Positions 48,635 to 58,216 of a stretch of DNA of 64,000 nucleotides are shown piece after piece. Each line of letters begins with the position of its first letter. Position 1 is the first letter of the stretch. The notes beneath the pieces are model-generated. The model was given only the letters and a program-made list of their open reading frames with translations. It made no database searches and had not been told where the DNA came from. Origin of the DNA: SAR86 cluster bacterium (lineage in GTDB: Bacteria; Pseudomonadota; Gammaproteobacteria; Magnimaribacterales; D2472); contig CP097973.1 of the NCBI GenBank assembly GCA_023703655.1, forward strand, positions 68,701 to 132,700, given 5' to 3'. The translations under genes and the position numbers were made by a program.

Positions 48635-49638
48635 ATTTTTAAAAGTTGTTTACCGTAATTTTTTCCAGTAAACAATCTATTTAAGGTATCAGGACAGTTT
48701 TCCAAGCCTTCTTGAATGTCCTCAATGTGTTTTAACTTACCTTCCATTAACCATGCAGAAATGTCATTAATTGCATTTTCTGCCTTTGGTAAATAATCGA
48801 GCACTAGGAATCCTTGCATTGTTGCTCTCTTAATAATCAGATTAAATAAATTCATGGGGCCTGGTGATACATCATTAGATGTATAACTTGATATTGCTCC
48901 ACAAAGAAGAATACGAGCATTAATATTTATATACCAGATTACATCCTCTAAGAGTGGCCCACCAACATTATCAAAATATATGTCAATTCCTTCTGTTGCA
49001 ATTTTTGGTAACTCAACTTTTACATCAGAATTTTTATAATCGATTACGTGATCAATGCCACATTCTTCTTTTAACCAGCCACATTTTTTTTCTCCACCCG
49101 CAATACCTATGACCTTACAACCATGGATTTTAGCAATTTGCGCAGCAACTGAGCCAGTTGCTCCGGCGGCACCAGATATAAGTACAGTCTCTCCTTTTTT
49201 TGGTTTTCCAAGTTCTACCAAACCATAGTACGCAGTAATTCCGGTTGTTCCGAGGATATTTAACAGTGTGGGCATCGGTACAATATTTGGGACTATCCTT
49301 AGTCTCTCTTCAGGCTTACAGGATGAAACACAATATTGTTGCCAACCTACTAAACCCATAACCAAATCGCCAACTTTATAATCATCATTTTTGGATTCAA
49401 CCACTTCTCCAACACCTCCGGCTCTGACTACTTCGTCAATTTGCACGGGAGGCAGATATCCTGGCAGATCAGTGAGCCACATTCTTTGAGTTGGATCAAA
49501 TGAAAGGTAAGAATTTTTTACTAAGATTTCACCACTTTTAATATCGGTAATTTCTTCTTCAATTAGATCGAAATCAGATTTTTTTACAAGTCCATTTGGT
49601 CTTTCTTTTAGTATCCATTTTTGATTAGTAACACTCAT
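48631..49638 (-). CDS. NADP-dependent oxidoreductase, MDR/leukotriene B4 dehydrogenase-like (CurA type)
   Basis: 335-residue zinc-free medium-chain reductase. SYLSFDPTQRMWL and GVGEVVES belong to the GroES-like domain; the Rossmann motif is ISGAAGATGSVAAQIAKI; EGIDIYFDNVGG is typical. Close relatives reduce alpha,beta-unsaturated carbonyls (curcumin reductase CurA, prostaglandin reductase) or act as quinone reductases. It probably detoxifies reactive enones or oxidised lipids. The upstream PGPGW gene on the same strand is 27 bases away. Confidence 0.87.
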   Translation of the reverse strand: MSVTNQKWILKERPNGLVKKSDFDLIEEEITDIKSGEILVKNSYLSFDPTQRMWLTDLPGYLPPVQIDEVVRAGGVGEVVESKNDDYKVGDLVMGLVGWQQYCVSSCKPEERLRIVPNIVPMPTLLNILGTTGITAYYGLVELGKPKKGETVLISGAAGATGSVAAQIAKIHGCKVIGIAGGEKKCGWLKEECGIDHVIDYKNSDVKVELPKIATEGIDIYFDNVGGPLLEDVIWYININARILLCGAISSYTSNDVSPGPMNLFNLIIKRATMQGFLVLDYLPKAENAINDISAWLMEGKLKHIEDIQEGLENCPDTLNRLFTGKNYGKQLLKI

Positions 49639-49665
49639 TTTTGCCCTCGTTGTATGAACATAATA

Positions 49666-50088
49666 TCAGATTATAAGATCAGGCTTATCAAGTTTTCTTC
49701 TTATCCAATTCATTGAATTTAATATTAATTTGTTTCTTACTAATGACCTTTCAAATCTAAATTTTCCAGGATAATCAAGAAAAATTAGCCCAGTAATAAT
49801 TGTTAATACTCCCTGGCCAGGCAAAATTAACATTAGTATTCCAAACAGAATCAAAACCAATCCTATTGAATTTTTTATTATTATGATTGGCAACCACATC
49901 AATGGATTTTTTATTTTTATAAGTGAGACTCTTTTTTTGTCAACAAAATAATTATGTGGAATTATAGAAATTAACCAACTTAGACCCAATAGACTTAATA
50001 AGAAAAAGATAGTGGAAAGCCCGCTTATATACAAAAAGATTTGATTATTTTGAAGAAAATACGAGAAAGCCTCCATATATGATTGCAT
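49666..50088 (-). CDS. Small membrane protein, PGPGW-like
   Basis: 140 residues. Two or three membrane segments, around 15-42 and 62-95, with the motif LPGQGVLTIITGLIFLDYPGK, a variant of the PGPGW signature of a small transmembrane family of unknown function. The C-terminus is basic (NWIRRKLDKPDL). No catalytic motif. Divergent from the rsfS operon over 96 bases, and probably co-transcribed with the MDR gene. Confidence 0.7.
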   Translation of the reverse strand: MQSYMEAFSYFLQNNQIFLYISGLSTIFFLLSLLGLSWLISIIPHNYFVDKKRVSLIKIKNPLMWLPIIIIKNSIGLVLILFGILMLILPGQGVLTIITGLIFLDYPGKFRFERSLVRNKLILNSMNWIRRKLDKPDLII

Positions 50089-50132
50089 AACTTATTTTGA
50101 GACCTTTAAATTTATTAAGTTTTTTTTTATAG

Positions 50133-50161
50133 TTGTATTCTAACCCAGTTACTTATATTAA
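50133..50161 (+). promoter_or_regulatory. Candidate promoter of the rsfS-mrdA operon
   Basis: TTGTAT (50133-50138) and TATTAA (50156-50161) with a 17-base spacer in the 96-base gap upstream of rsfS. In an AT-rich gap a chance match is possible. Confidence 0.35.
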
Positions 50162-50184
50162 AAGATATTTAAGAATTAAATTTA

Positions 50185-50538
50185 ATGCTAGCAAAACGCA
50201 CGCTTGAAATATGCCATAAGGCTCTTGATGATTTAAAAGCAAAGAACATTGTTTCCATTAATATAAAACAGTCTTCATCATTTGCAGATTTCTTTTTAAT
50301 AGCGTCAGCTACTTCTGATAGACATGCCTCTGCACTTGCAGATAATGTGATTGATAACCTTAAAAAAGAGCAAAAAATGATTCTTGGAATTGAGGGTAAA
50401 AATAATCCAAGCTGGGTACTTATCGATTGTGATGACGTAATTGTAAATATTATGCTTGAAGATACAAGAGATTTTTATGACCTCGAAAGCTTGTGGGGAG
50501 ATCCTAATCAAGTTTTTTCTTCAACTTATGAAGTTTAA
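50185..50538 (+). CDS. rsfS: Ribosomal silencing factor RsfS
   Basis: Binds bL14 and prevents subunit joining in starvation. 117 residues. The motif ADFFLIASATSDRHASALADNV and the C-terminal EDTRDFYDLESLWGDPNQV are diagnostic. It is the first gene of a seven-gene plus-strand operon with overlapping reading frames. In E. coli nadD and cobC precede it; nadD is not in this window. Confidence 0.96.
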   Translation: MLAKRTLEICHKALDDLKAKNIVSINIKQSSSFADFFLIASATSDRHASALADNVIDNLKKEQKMILGIEGKNNPSWVLIDCDDVIVNIMLEDTRDFYDLESLWGDPNQVFSSTYEV

Positions 50539-50986
50539 AATTCACTCCATTTCAAAAAAATCTAATGATTGGGAAGCAAAGGGAATTGCTTCTCTGGTTA
50601 AGAAGATGCCTCATCATGAAGTAACATTTAACAATATAAGGGCAACTAGCAAGAATAATAGTCAATTGTATAGTATAGAAAAAGAATCAAATTTATTAAT
50701 GAGTGCTGTAGAAAATAAAAATACTACCATCTTATGGGATTTAAAAGGCAAACAAGTTTCTAGTGAACAGTTTTCGAAAATTATTCAAGACTTGTCGTTA
50801 GAGTCTAAACAAATTGAATTTATAATTGGCGGCTCAAATGGAGTGTCCAAACATGTCTTCGACGAGGTTAAATACGTACTTTCTGCATCAAAGCTTACTT
50901 TCCCACATAAACTTTTTAAATTAATTTTGACTGAGCAAATTTATAGAGCTTGCCAGATTATCAGTGGCCACCCGTATCACAAATGA
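50528..50986 (+). CDS. rlmH: 23S rRNA pseudouridine1915 N3-methyltransferase RlmH
   Basis: SPOUT methyltransferase acting on helix 69 of assembled ribosomes. About 152 residues, normal for the family. EFIIGGSNGVSKHVF corresponds to the SAM-knot FxIGGxxG motif; the C-terminal EQIYRACQIISGHPYHK is diagnostic. The frame is open further upstream, but ATG 50528 gives the family N-terminus (MKFKIHSIS). It overlaps rsfS by 11 bases and mrdA by ATGA. Confidence 0.95.
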   Translation: MKFKIHSISKKSNDWEAKGIASLVKKMPHHEVTFNNIRATSKNNSQLYSIEKESNLLMSAVENKNTTILWDLKGKQVSSEQFSKIIQDLSLESKQIEFIIGGSNGVSKHVFDEVKYVLSASKLTFPHKLFKLILTEQIYRACQIISGHPYHK

Positions 50987-52824
50987 AAAATGATTTCCAG
51001 GAAAGGCAATTAGAGATAAATACTTTTACTCAAAGGTCGTTGTTCATTACGATTTTATTGTTTTTAATAATTGTAATTTTTCTTTATAGAGTCTTTTATT
51101 TACAAATTTTGGAGCATGATGAGTTCGATGAGGCAGCTTTCGAAAATAAAACTTATACAGTTCCTGTTCAGCCTTTGAGAGGAAAAATTATTGATCGAAA
51201 TGGCATCGTTCTTACTGATAACATTGCAACCTTTGATTTAATTACAAATCCGAGCGAAATAAATGATCCTATTGTTTTTTTAAATGATATTAATAAAGTA
51301 ATTAACTTATCAGAAAGTGAAAAAACTAATTTTCTAAATAGTTTCGATGATAGAGCTTTTTTTAATAAAGAATTAATTCTTAAATCCAATCTTAACGAAA
51401 AAGATATTGCAAAGTTTGAAGTGCAAAGTTTTAGATTTCCATATGTATTTGTTGGTAAAAGATTTAGGCGAATTGCGAATGGTAATGATAGCTTTGCTCA
51501 TGTTCTAGGTTATGCAGGCGTATTAACAGATACAAGCTTTATATCAAAGAAATTTAATAGAAATAGTTGGAATGATGCACTCTATTCCTATGCCAATGGT
51601 TTGATTGAAGGTAAGTCTGGCTTAGAAAAAACCTTTGATGATGTTTTAAAAGGTAAGTTTGGCTATAAAAAATTTGAAGTTGATTCAAAGGGTAGGTTTA
51701 TAAAAGAAATTGATTATCTGCCTCCTGTAAAAGGAGACGATCTACAAACTACTCTAGATCTAAAAGCTCAATTAAGAGCAGCTAATTTAATGCAGGATAA
51801 GAAAGGTTCCGTGGTTGTAGTTGATGTTCAATCTGGTGAGATAGTTGTTTTACTAAGCGCTCCCACTTATCCAATTAATAAAATGGCTAACGGTATTTCA
51901 AAAGACCAATATGATGAACTTTTAAATAATAAAGATAAGCCATTTTTTGATAGATCAGTTGCAGGCAGATATCCTCCTGCATCAACTTTAAAACCTTTTT
52001 TTGCATTTCACTCAATAAACAATCAACTTATAAATTGGGAAAACGTAATTAGGGATCCTGGTTATTTTATTCTGCCAGACAATGGGCGTATGTATCGGGG
52101 TTGGAGGCAAATTCCTTTGGGCAGGATTGACTTAGCGACAGCCATAGTAAGAAGCTCGAACACATTTTTTTTTGATTTAGCCTATAAAAGCAATATTAGT
52201 GATATTAGTGATGATTTAATAAAATTTGGTTTTGGAAATAGAGTCTGCTTAGATTGTTTTCAAGAAGATAGTGGATTGGTACCAACTCCAGACTGGAAAA
52301 GAGAAAACTTAAATTTTAGTTGGTTTAAGGGGGATACTGTTAATCTTGGAATTGGGCAAGGCTATATGATTTCAACGCCTATACAATTAGCATATTATGC
52401 AGCGATAATTGCTTCAAAAGGAGACAAGAAAAAACTATTTATCAGCGAATCAAACAGACAAAATAGTTCAAAAGAGGTAATTACAACAGAAGCATTCAAC
52501 AATGATGATTGGCAAAAATTGCATGAATCAATGCTTAATGTTATTGAATCGGACTTAGGGACAGCAAGAGGTTTAAGAAATTCAAAAGAATTTTTGGTAG
52601 CTGCAAAAACTGGTACTGGTGAAGTAGTAAGTCTAAATTCTAGTGCAGAGTATAATCGTATAAGAGAGGATATCAGCCTACGTGACCATGCAATTATGAT
52701 AGCTTTTGCCCCATATGAAAATCCAAAATACGCCATAAGCGTAATAGTTGAAAATGGAGAGAGTGGAGGAGGTGTTGCTGGTCCAGTAGCGCTTGGCGTT
52801 TTAAAGGAACTTTTAGATGAATAA
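50983..52824 (+). CDS. mrdA: Penicillin-binding protein 2
   Basis: Monofunctional transpeptidase for cell elongation. 613 residues. An N-terminal membrane anchor (about 17-38) precedes the dimerisation domain (RGKIIDRNGIVLTDN) and the transpeptidase domain: YPPASTLKPF (active Ser), RSSNTFFFDL (SxN) and AAKTGTGEV (KTG). LGIGQGYMISTPIQLAYYAA is characteristic. ATG 50983 yields the PBP2 N-terminus; the upstream 50950 start lies in rlmH. Partner rodA follows directly. Confidence 0.96.
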   Translation: MKNDFQERQLEINTFTQRSLFITILLFLIIVIFLYRVFYLQILEHDEFDEAAFENKTYTVPVQPLRGKIIDRNGIVLTDNIATFDLITNPSEINDPIVFLNDINKVINLSESEKTNFLNSFDDRAFFNKELILKSNLNEKDIAKFEVQSFRFPYVFVGKRFRRIANGNDSFAHVLGYAGVLTDTSFISKKFNRNSWNDALYSYANGLIEGKSGLEKTFDDVLKGKFGYKKFEVDSKGRFIKEIDYLPPVKGDDLQTTLDLKAQLRAANLMQDKKGSVVVVDVQSGEIVVLLSAPTYPINKMANGISKDQYDELLNNKDKPFFDRSVAGRYPPASTLKPFFAFHSINNQLINWENVIRDPGYFILPDNGRMYRGWRQIPLGRIDLATAIVRSSNTFFFDLAYKSNISDISDDLIKFGFGNRVCLDCFQEDSGLVPTPDWKRENLNFSWFKGDTVNLGIGQGYMISTPIQLAYYAAIIASKGDKKKLFISESNRQNSSKEVITTEAFNNDDWQKLHESMLNVIESDLGTARGLRNSKEFLVAAKTGTGEVVSLNSSAEYNRIREDISLRDHAIMIAFAPYENPKYAISVIVENGESGGGVAGPVALGVLKELLDE

Positions 52825-53896
52825 AAAGATACATCTTGATCCATATCTATTTATATCAATCTCAATGCTTAGTTTTATAGGTCTTTTTATACTATTTAGT
52901 GCATCAGAAAGCAGTTTTGGTGCTATCTCTCGGCAACTCATTTATATCGTTCTTGGATTTTTCTTATTTTTTATTTTTAGTCAGCCTGATCCAGATATTT
53001 ACAGACGATTCTCTTTCTTATTTTTAATATTATCTTTGTTTTTAGTTGCCTCAACTTATTTCATAGGTACAGAAATTAATGGTGCTAAAAGATGGTTAAA
53101 GTTTTATGTTTTCTCATTTCAACCCTCTGAACTTCTAAAACTAGCTTTGCCATTATTTTTATCAAGCTATCTTTTTCATAAAAAACTTCCTATAAGTTTC
53201 AAAGATACATTAATTGCAATTCTTTTTATTTTTGCCTGTTTTCTTATAGTTGCACGCCAACCAGACTTAGGAACAGCATTACTAGTAACAATTTCAGGAA
53301 TTTTTGTTTTATTTTTAGCAGGTTTAAGTTGGCTCTTTATTTTTTTATGTTTGAGCGCAATAGCAGTTTTTTCACCTTTTATCTGGAATAACTTATTACA
53401 ACCTTTTCAGAAAGATAGAATTTGGACTTTATTTAATCCTGAATCAGATCCATATGGTGCAGGTTGGAATATTATTCAATCAAAGATAGCAGTAGGAAGT
53501 GGGGGCATATTTGGGAAGGGTTATGGTCAAGGATCGCAAACTCAACTTAATTTTTTACCAGAAACTCAAACAGATTTTATTTTTTCAGTTTTGGCTGAAG
53601 AATTTGGTTTTGTCGGAGTTTTATTGCTTGTCATGATTTATGCGTTTGTATTGTTGCGATGTTTTTATCTTGCAGTAAATGCAAGAGATAGGTTTTGTCG
53701 CCTAGTGATCGGAGGATTTATTTTTACATTTTGTTTTAATGTTTTTGTGAATTTAGCAATGGTAGTAGGATTAATTCCTGTAGTTGGGATGCCTTTACCA
53801 TTTTTTAGCAGAGGCGGTACGTCTTTGCTATCTTTATTTATAATGTTTGGAATAATAACTTCAATGGCTTCCCATAAGAAGTTTATGCAAAGATGA
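52817..53896 (+). CDS. mrdB: Rod shape-determining glycosyltransferase RodA
   Basis: SEDS-family peptidoglycan polymerase, partner of PBP2. 359 residues with ten membrane segments. Conserved motifs include NGAKRWLKF, FQPSELLKLALPLFLS, ARQPDLGTALLV, GAGWNIIQSKIAVGSGGIFGKGYGQGSQTQLNFLPE with the catalytic-region Asp, and GMPLPFFSRGGTSLL. The start overlaps mrdA by eight bases. Confidence 0.97.
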   Translation: MNKKIHLDPYLFISISMLSFIGLFILFSASESSFGAISRQLIYIVLGFFLFFIFSQPDPDIYRRFSFLFLILSLFLVASTYFIGTEINGAKRWLKFYVFSFQPSELLKLALPLFLSSYLFHKKLPISFKDTLIAILFIFACFLIVARQPDLGTALLVTISGIFVLFLAGLSWLFIFLCLSAIAVFSPFIWNNLLQPFQKDRIWTLFNPESDPYGAGWNIIQSKIAVGSGGIFGKGYGQGSQTQLNFLPETQTDFIFSVLAEEFGFVGVLLLVMIYAFVLLRCFYLAVNARDRFCRLVIGGFIFTFCFNVFVNLAMVVGLIPVVGMPLPFFSRGGTSLLSLFIMFGIITSMASHKKFMQR

Positions 53897-54846
53897 AAAG
53901 AATTTTTCTCTTATCGTTCTTTTATGCTGCAAATACCTTTAGCTATGTTGATAAAGGTGAAACTTTTGAGTATTTAAAGAGCGAATTAATATTAAATCAT
54001 GGCTTTTCAGAAGATTATGTTGTCTCCACACTAAATAAAGCAATCAAGCAAGATAAGATTATTCAATCAATAAGTGAACCAGCAGAATTCACTTGGACAT
54101 GGGATAGATATAAAGATTTATTTATTGAAGAAAAAAGAATCCAAAATGGAAAAAAATTTATTTCTGAAAATATTAAAACACTTAAAAAAGCAGAAAGTCG
54201 ATTTGGTGTCCCAAAAGAAATTATTACATCTATCCTTGGGGTAGAGACTCGATACGGAAAAATTATGGGCTCATACAGAGTTTTGGATGCTCTTACAACG
54301 CTGAGTTTTGATTTTCCTAGAAGATCAAAATTTTTTACTAATGAACTCATTAATCTGTTTCTATTATCCCGAGAAAATAATTTAGAAATTCTTTCTCTTA
54401 AAGGTTCTTATGCAGGAGCTATGGGCTATGGTCAGTTTATTCCTTCAAGTTATAGGGCCTATGCGATAGATTTTGATAATGATGGCTATGTAGACCTTCT
54501 AAACTCTGTTGATGACGCGATTGGCAGTATTGCAAATTATTTATATATACATGGTTGGAATAAAGACTTACCAACTATAAGAAGAATAGATCAAAAATTT
54601 TTGTCTAATACGCAATCCATAAATAATGTAAGGAATCCATTAATATTAGCACCAAATATTTTGCATGCTAGTGATGAGTTAGAAAATGAGGATATTCTTG
54701 ATCAAAGTGTATTATTGCTTAGTTATCATGAGCGAGGAAATACTGATTTTTTTGTTGGTACTGCAAATTTTATAGCAATTACAAAGTACAATAGGAGCCA
54801 CTTTTATGCAAAAGCGGTATATGATTTATCAATTGAATTAAGATGA
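53893..54846 (+). CDS. mltB: Lytic murein transglycosylase B
   Basis: Cuts glycan strands to 1,6-anhydroMurNAc ends. 317 residues with a Sec signal peptide (about 1-17). SILGVETRYGKIMG contains the catalytic Glu; GAMGYGQFIPSSYRAYAIDFDNDGYVDL is the family hallmark. No lipobox cysteine is visible, so it seems to be a soluble periplasmic form rather than a lipoprotein. ATGA overlaps on both sides. rlpA, usually between mltB and dacA, is missing. Confidence 0.95.
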   Translation: MKRIFLLSFFYAANTFSYVDKGETFEYLKSELILNHGFSEDYVVSTLNKAIKQDKIIQSISEPAEFTWTWDRYKDLFIEEKRIQNGKKFISENIKTLKKAESRFGVPKEIITSILGVETRYGKIMGSYRVLDALTTLSFDFPRRSKFFTNELINLFLLSRENNLEILSLKGSYAGAMGYGQFIPSSYRAYAIDFDNDGYVDLLNSVDDAIGSIANYLYIHGWNKDLPTIRRIDQKFLSNTQSINNVRNPLILAPNILHASDELENEDILDQSVLLLSYHERGNTDFFVGTANFIAITKYNRSHFYAKAVYDLSIELR

Positions 54847-56003
54847 ATATTTTAAAAAAATTTGTTTTTACACTTTTTATTTTCCAAGGCAGCATTAGTT
54901 TAGCGCAAACGATTATTCCGTCTTCTCCTGAGATTAATGTAGAAAGTTATATCTTGATGGATGCAAGCACTGGAAAAATTATCGCTTCTGGTAATCCTGA
55001 TTCACAAATTGAACCTGCCAGCATGACAAAGGTAATGTCTGCTTATGTCATAGCAGATCAGCTAAAGCAAAAACTTGTTTCTTTTAATGACTTAGTCCTT
55101 GTCTCTGAAAAAGCATGGAAAATGGAAGGATCAAGAACCTTTATTGAGGTTGGCAAGAAAGTGCCACTTATTGATCTGCTCAGAGGGCTAGTTATTCAAT
55201 CAGGTAATGATGCAACTGTTGCACTTGCAGAATACATTGCTGGTACAGAAGAAGGTTTTGTAGATGTAATGAATGCCTATGCTTCTGAAATGGGCCTATC
55301 TAATACACTTTTTCAAAATTCAACGGGATTACCAAATCCAAGTCATTTTACAAGCACTCGAGATTTAGCAGTGCTTGGTTCAAGATTAATCAGTGAATTT
55401 CCTGATCATTACAAACTCTATAAAGAAAGAGAGTTTACTTTCAATGAAATTCGTCAGGTAAATAGAAATAAGCTGCTATGGCAAGATGATTCTGTTGATG
55501 GCATTAAGACGGGTTTTACCTCATCAGCTGGATATTGTCTTATATCGTCAGCACAAAGAAATGGGATGCGACTAATTTCTGTAGTTGCTGGAAGTGCAAC
55601 TAGTCAAAATACTTTTACCTCATCACAAAGATTGCTTGAGTATGGATTTAGATTTTTTTCAACCAAAAAATTGTTAAATGGTAACGAGATGATTCAGACT
55701 TCAAAAGTATGGGCTGGTAAATCAGATTCAGTTTCATTGGGTCTTGAGTCAGATCTTATATTAACCGTTCCTAGAGCCACTTTGAAAACAGTCACATTTA
55801 ATTACAAAATTAATAGCAATATTGAAGCACCAATTTCAAAAGGTATGAAGTTAGGAGTCGTAGATGTGTTATCTGATGGAAAACTGTTAACTTCAAAACC
55901 ACTTATCGCACTAGATACAGTTGAAGAAAAAGGATTTTTAGGAAGATTTATAGATAAATTGATCTTATGGTTCATTAATCTTTTTGATTTTAATAATGAC
56001 TGA
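54843..56003 (+). CDS. dacA: D-alanyl-D-alanine carboxypeptidase (PBP5/6 family)
   Basis: Trims pentapeptide side chains. 386 residues. Signal peptide (about 1-21), then SMTKVMSAYVIADQL (SxxK), IQSGNDATVALAEYIAG (SGN) and DGIKTGFTSSAG (KTG). A PBP5_C domain follows, and the amphipathic C-terminal helix GFLGRFIDKLILWFINLF anchors it in the membrane. It overlaps the start of the transaminase gene by eight bases. Confidence 0.96.
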   Translation: MNILKKFVFTLFIFQGSISLAQTIIPSSPEINVESYILMDASTGKIIASGNPDSQIEPASMTKVMSAYVIADQLKQKLVSFNDLVLVSEKAWKMEGSRTFIEVGKKVPLIDLLRGLVIQSGNDATVALAEYIAGTEEGFVDVMNAYASEMGLSNTLFQNSTGLPNPSHFTSTRDLAVLGSRLISEFPDHYKLYKEREFTFNEIRQVNRNKLLWQDDSVDGIKTGFTSSAGYCLISSAQRNGMRLISVVAGSATSQNTFTSSQRLLEYGFRFFSTKKLLNGNEMIQTSKVWAGKSDSVSLGLESDLILTVPRATLKTVTFNYKINSNIEAPISKGMKLGVVDVLSDGKLLTSKPLIALDTVEEKGFLGRFIDKLILWFINLFDFNND

Positions 56004-56841
56004 TATTTTTGGGATTTATCAAGGAAAAATTACACCTCTTTCTGAAATAAAAGTTTCGCCACTATCAAGAGCTTATACTTTTTCCGATAGCATCTATGAG
56101 GTTATACCATTTTATAAGGGCAAAGGATTTTGCTTTGAAGAACACATTTCTAGATTTAATGAATGTGCCAATCTAATGAGGATCAGAGTTGATTTTAGTT
56201 TAATTGAGAATGAAATCCTTGCACTTGCTGAATATGTCAAAGAAGAAGATCAGTCATATGTTTATTATCAAATCTCTAGAGGTATTGATGAGATTAGGAG
56301 CCATTTAGTTAGAACTAAAATGGTGCCAGAAAGATTTGGCTATGCAACAAAAATTACACCAAGCACCAAACCTGTAGTTTCGATGATAGTAGATGATATA
56401 AGGTGGAAAAGATGTTCGATTAAATCGACGTCATTGCTAGGTAATGTGATGTCAATGAATTCAGCATTAAATGAAGGTTGCGATGAGATAATTTTTTCTT
56501 CTGAAGATAAAATAACTGAGGGTGGTGCAAGTAATATATTTTTTTCTAAAGGCAATGAGATTTTTACTCCAAGTTTAAAAGAGAATATCCTGCCAGGAGT
56601 AACCCGAGATTTTATTATCAATGCGTTGCGATCTGAAAATATTTCTGTGAAAGAGCAGGATTGCTATGTTAGTCAATTAGATCAAGCCTCAACAGTCTGG
56701 TTTACAAGTTCTACGAAAGGGATACAACCTGTTGAAAAAATTGTAAATGCAAATTACACAAGAGATACAAAGGACGAGGTTTTCAGAAAAGCAAGTCTGA
56801 TATTTAATCAGTCAATAGAAGATTATCTTTCAAAAACATAA
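55996..56841 (+). CDS. dat: D-amino-acid transaminase (PLP fold type IV)
   Basis: Fold-type IV aminotransferase of about 281 residues. The N-terminal FGIYQGKITPLSEIKVSPLSRAYTFSDSIYEV, the Schiff-base lysine in CSIKSTSLLGNVM, and EGGASNIFFSKGNEI fit D-amino-acid/branched-chain aminotransferases. Genome context after dacA, as in Pseudomonas, favours D-alanine/D-glutamate transamination. The next gene in relatives (ybeD-lipB-lipA) is absent. ATG 55996 overlaps dacA. Its 3' end overlaps holA on the other strand by 38 bases. Confidence 0.85.
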   Translation: MTDIFGIYQGKITPLSEIKVSPLSRAYTFSDSIYEVIPFYKGKGFCFEEHISRFNECANLMRIRVDFSLIENEILALAEYVKEEDQSYVYYQISRGIDEIRSHLVRTKMVPERFGYATKITPSTKPVVSMIVDDIRWKRCSIKSTSLLGNVMSMNSALNEGCDEIIFSSEDKITEGGASNIFFSKGNEIFTPSLKENILPGVTRDFIINALRSENISVKEQDCYVSQLDQASTVWFTSSTKGIQPVEKIVNANYTRDTKDEVFRKASLIFNQSIEDYLSKT

Positions 56842-57799
56842 TTGTTGTATCAAGGTAATCCCAAGCATTTAACTTTATTGCACCTTTCACACTTTGATCA
56901 AGTAGAATTACTCTCTCTTGTAAGTCTATTATATCTTCTACCCTCAAACTATTTGACATATTCATGTAATAACTTTTTTTATTTGACCATATCCCTAATT
57001 TTGAAAAATTTACTGAACTGCTAGATGCTGTCTTAATGGCATAACATGCTGTTATAACTTTCGAAATAATCCAAATTATTGGAGGTGGTGGTTGAGCATT
57101 ATTCTTTTTGAGTGTAATGATGATTTGATCAATTTTATTAAAATCTTTTTTTACGAGCGAGTCCTCAAATTCAAATATATCAAAATTCAAATCAACAGAA
57201 ACTTCATTTGAGAGTTGCTCTTGATTATTTTTATAAAGGAGTGACAAAATTTCAGCTTCATTTCTTTGACCAATTAAGTTTCCATTCAAATTGTTATGGA
57301 TATTTGCTCCAAACTTCCTTAATGCATCCCGGTCAAAAAAATCCAGCTTTCGTTTGAGCCACAATTTTTCTTCATTTGTATCAAGCTTATTACAACTTAA
57401 AATGCAAAAGACATCTTGAATATCTTTATAAAATTTTGTGGATTTATTTAATTTTGATACAGAGGACTCGACTATTAGCATAACTGAACTATTATTTCGA
57501 AATATTCCCATCTCTAATAATTTTTTTATTGCATCTGGCATTTTCCCTTCACTATGCTTAATGTGAATCAAAGATTTTTCTTGAAACAATGAACCTGCGC
57601 ATAGGTTGGTCACCTCATCAATAAGATTATCAAATGAAGTAATTCCTAGAGTCACAACGTTATGAAATTCCTTGTTTTTGAAATATTGTTTTATAAGAGA
57701 AATGAGTTCATCTCTAAGAATTATCTCTTCTCCATAAATAAAGTAATGTTGACTGTTATATAAGGGTTTTCTAATGAATCTGTTATATGTAATTTCCAT
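56804..57799 (-). CDS. holA: DNA polymerase III subunit delta
   Basis: Clamp-loader subunit that opens the beta clamp. 331 residues (343 in E. coli). The N-terminal YFIYGEEIILRDELISLIKQYF matches the HolA start, SLFQEKSLIHIKHSEGK is the next motif, and PPPPIIWIISKVITACYAI with YYMNMSNSLRVEDII belongs to the C-terminal collar domain. Sequence is diverged but the leuS-lptE-holA context is decisive. It starts right after the lptE stop. Confidence 0.88.
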   Translation of the reverse strand: MEITYNRFIRKPLYNSQHYFIYGEEIILRDELISLIKQYFKNKEFHNVVTLGITSFDNLIDEVTNLCAGSLFQEKSLIHIKHSEGKMPDAIKKLLEMGIFRNNSSVMLIVESSVSKLNKSTKFYKDIQDVFCILSCNKLDTNEEKLWLKRKLDFFDRDALRKFGANIHNNLNGNLIGQRNEAEILSLLYKNNQEQLSNEVSVDLNFDIFEFEDSLVKKDFNKIDQIIITLKKNNAQPPPPIIWIISKVITACYAIKTASSSSVNFSKLGIWSNKKSYYMNMSNSLRVEDIIDLQERVILLDQSVKGAIKLNAWDYLDTTIMFLKDNLLLTD

Positions 57800-58216
57800 C
57801 TAGAGCAGTTCAAATATGACTTCGTTAGCAGCTTGATATTTTAAGTTTAACAATATGGTTTCTTTTGTGGCATTCTCAGCAAATGGGTTCAGTTCATCTA
57901 TGATTACCAGATCGCTAACAACAATTTCTTGTTGTAATTCATTGCCATCAAGAACAAATTGTACTGAAAAAAAAATTTCTTTTTGCTGAGCTCTAAGCCC
58001 ATCTCCGCCATACAAGATTTTTTCACGCGAATTTGTGCTAATTACGCTCAAGTTTTTATTAAAATATTTTTCCTGTTTAAGTTTGAAGCCAAGAATATTG
58101 ATAAATTTCTCATCAACATTTTTTGTGAAACTGAGATTTGCAGGGAAAGTACTATCTAGAGAAACACAAGATGTTAAACAGATTGTAAATATTACAAAAA
58201 ATCTATTCAGCAACAT
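57800..58216 (-). CDS. lptE: LPS-assembly lipoprotein LptE
   Basis: Outer-membrane lipoprotein plugging LptD. About 138 residues, shorter than E. coli (193). LLNRFFVIFTICLTSCVSL is a lipoprotein signal with lipobox LTSC. The mature part is beta-rich (GKLKQ-like, ISTNSREKILYGG), and the KETILLNLKYQAANEVIFELL end fits the C-terminal helix. Position between leuS and holA supports the call. The ATG at 58216 overlaps the preceding gene by 14 bases. Confidence 0.78.
   Translation of the reverse strand: MLLNRFFVIFTICLTSCVSLDSTFPANLSFTKNVDEKFINILGFKLKQEKYFNKNLSVISTNSREKILYGGDGLRAQQKEIFFSVQFVLDGNELQQEIVVSDLVIIDELNPFAENATKETILLNLKYQAANEVIFELL

Noticed and set aside
52395-52844. A 149-codon open frame opposite mrdA
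   Set aside because: Covers the conserved transpeptidase motifs on the other strand and has no plausible start context.
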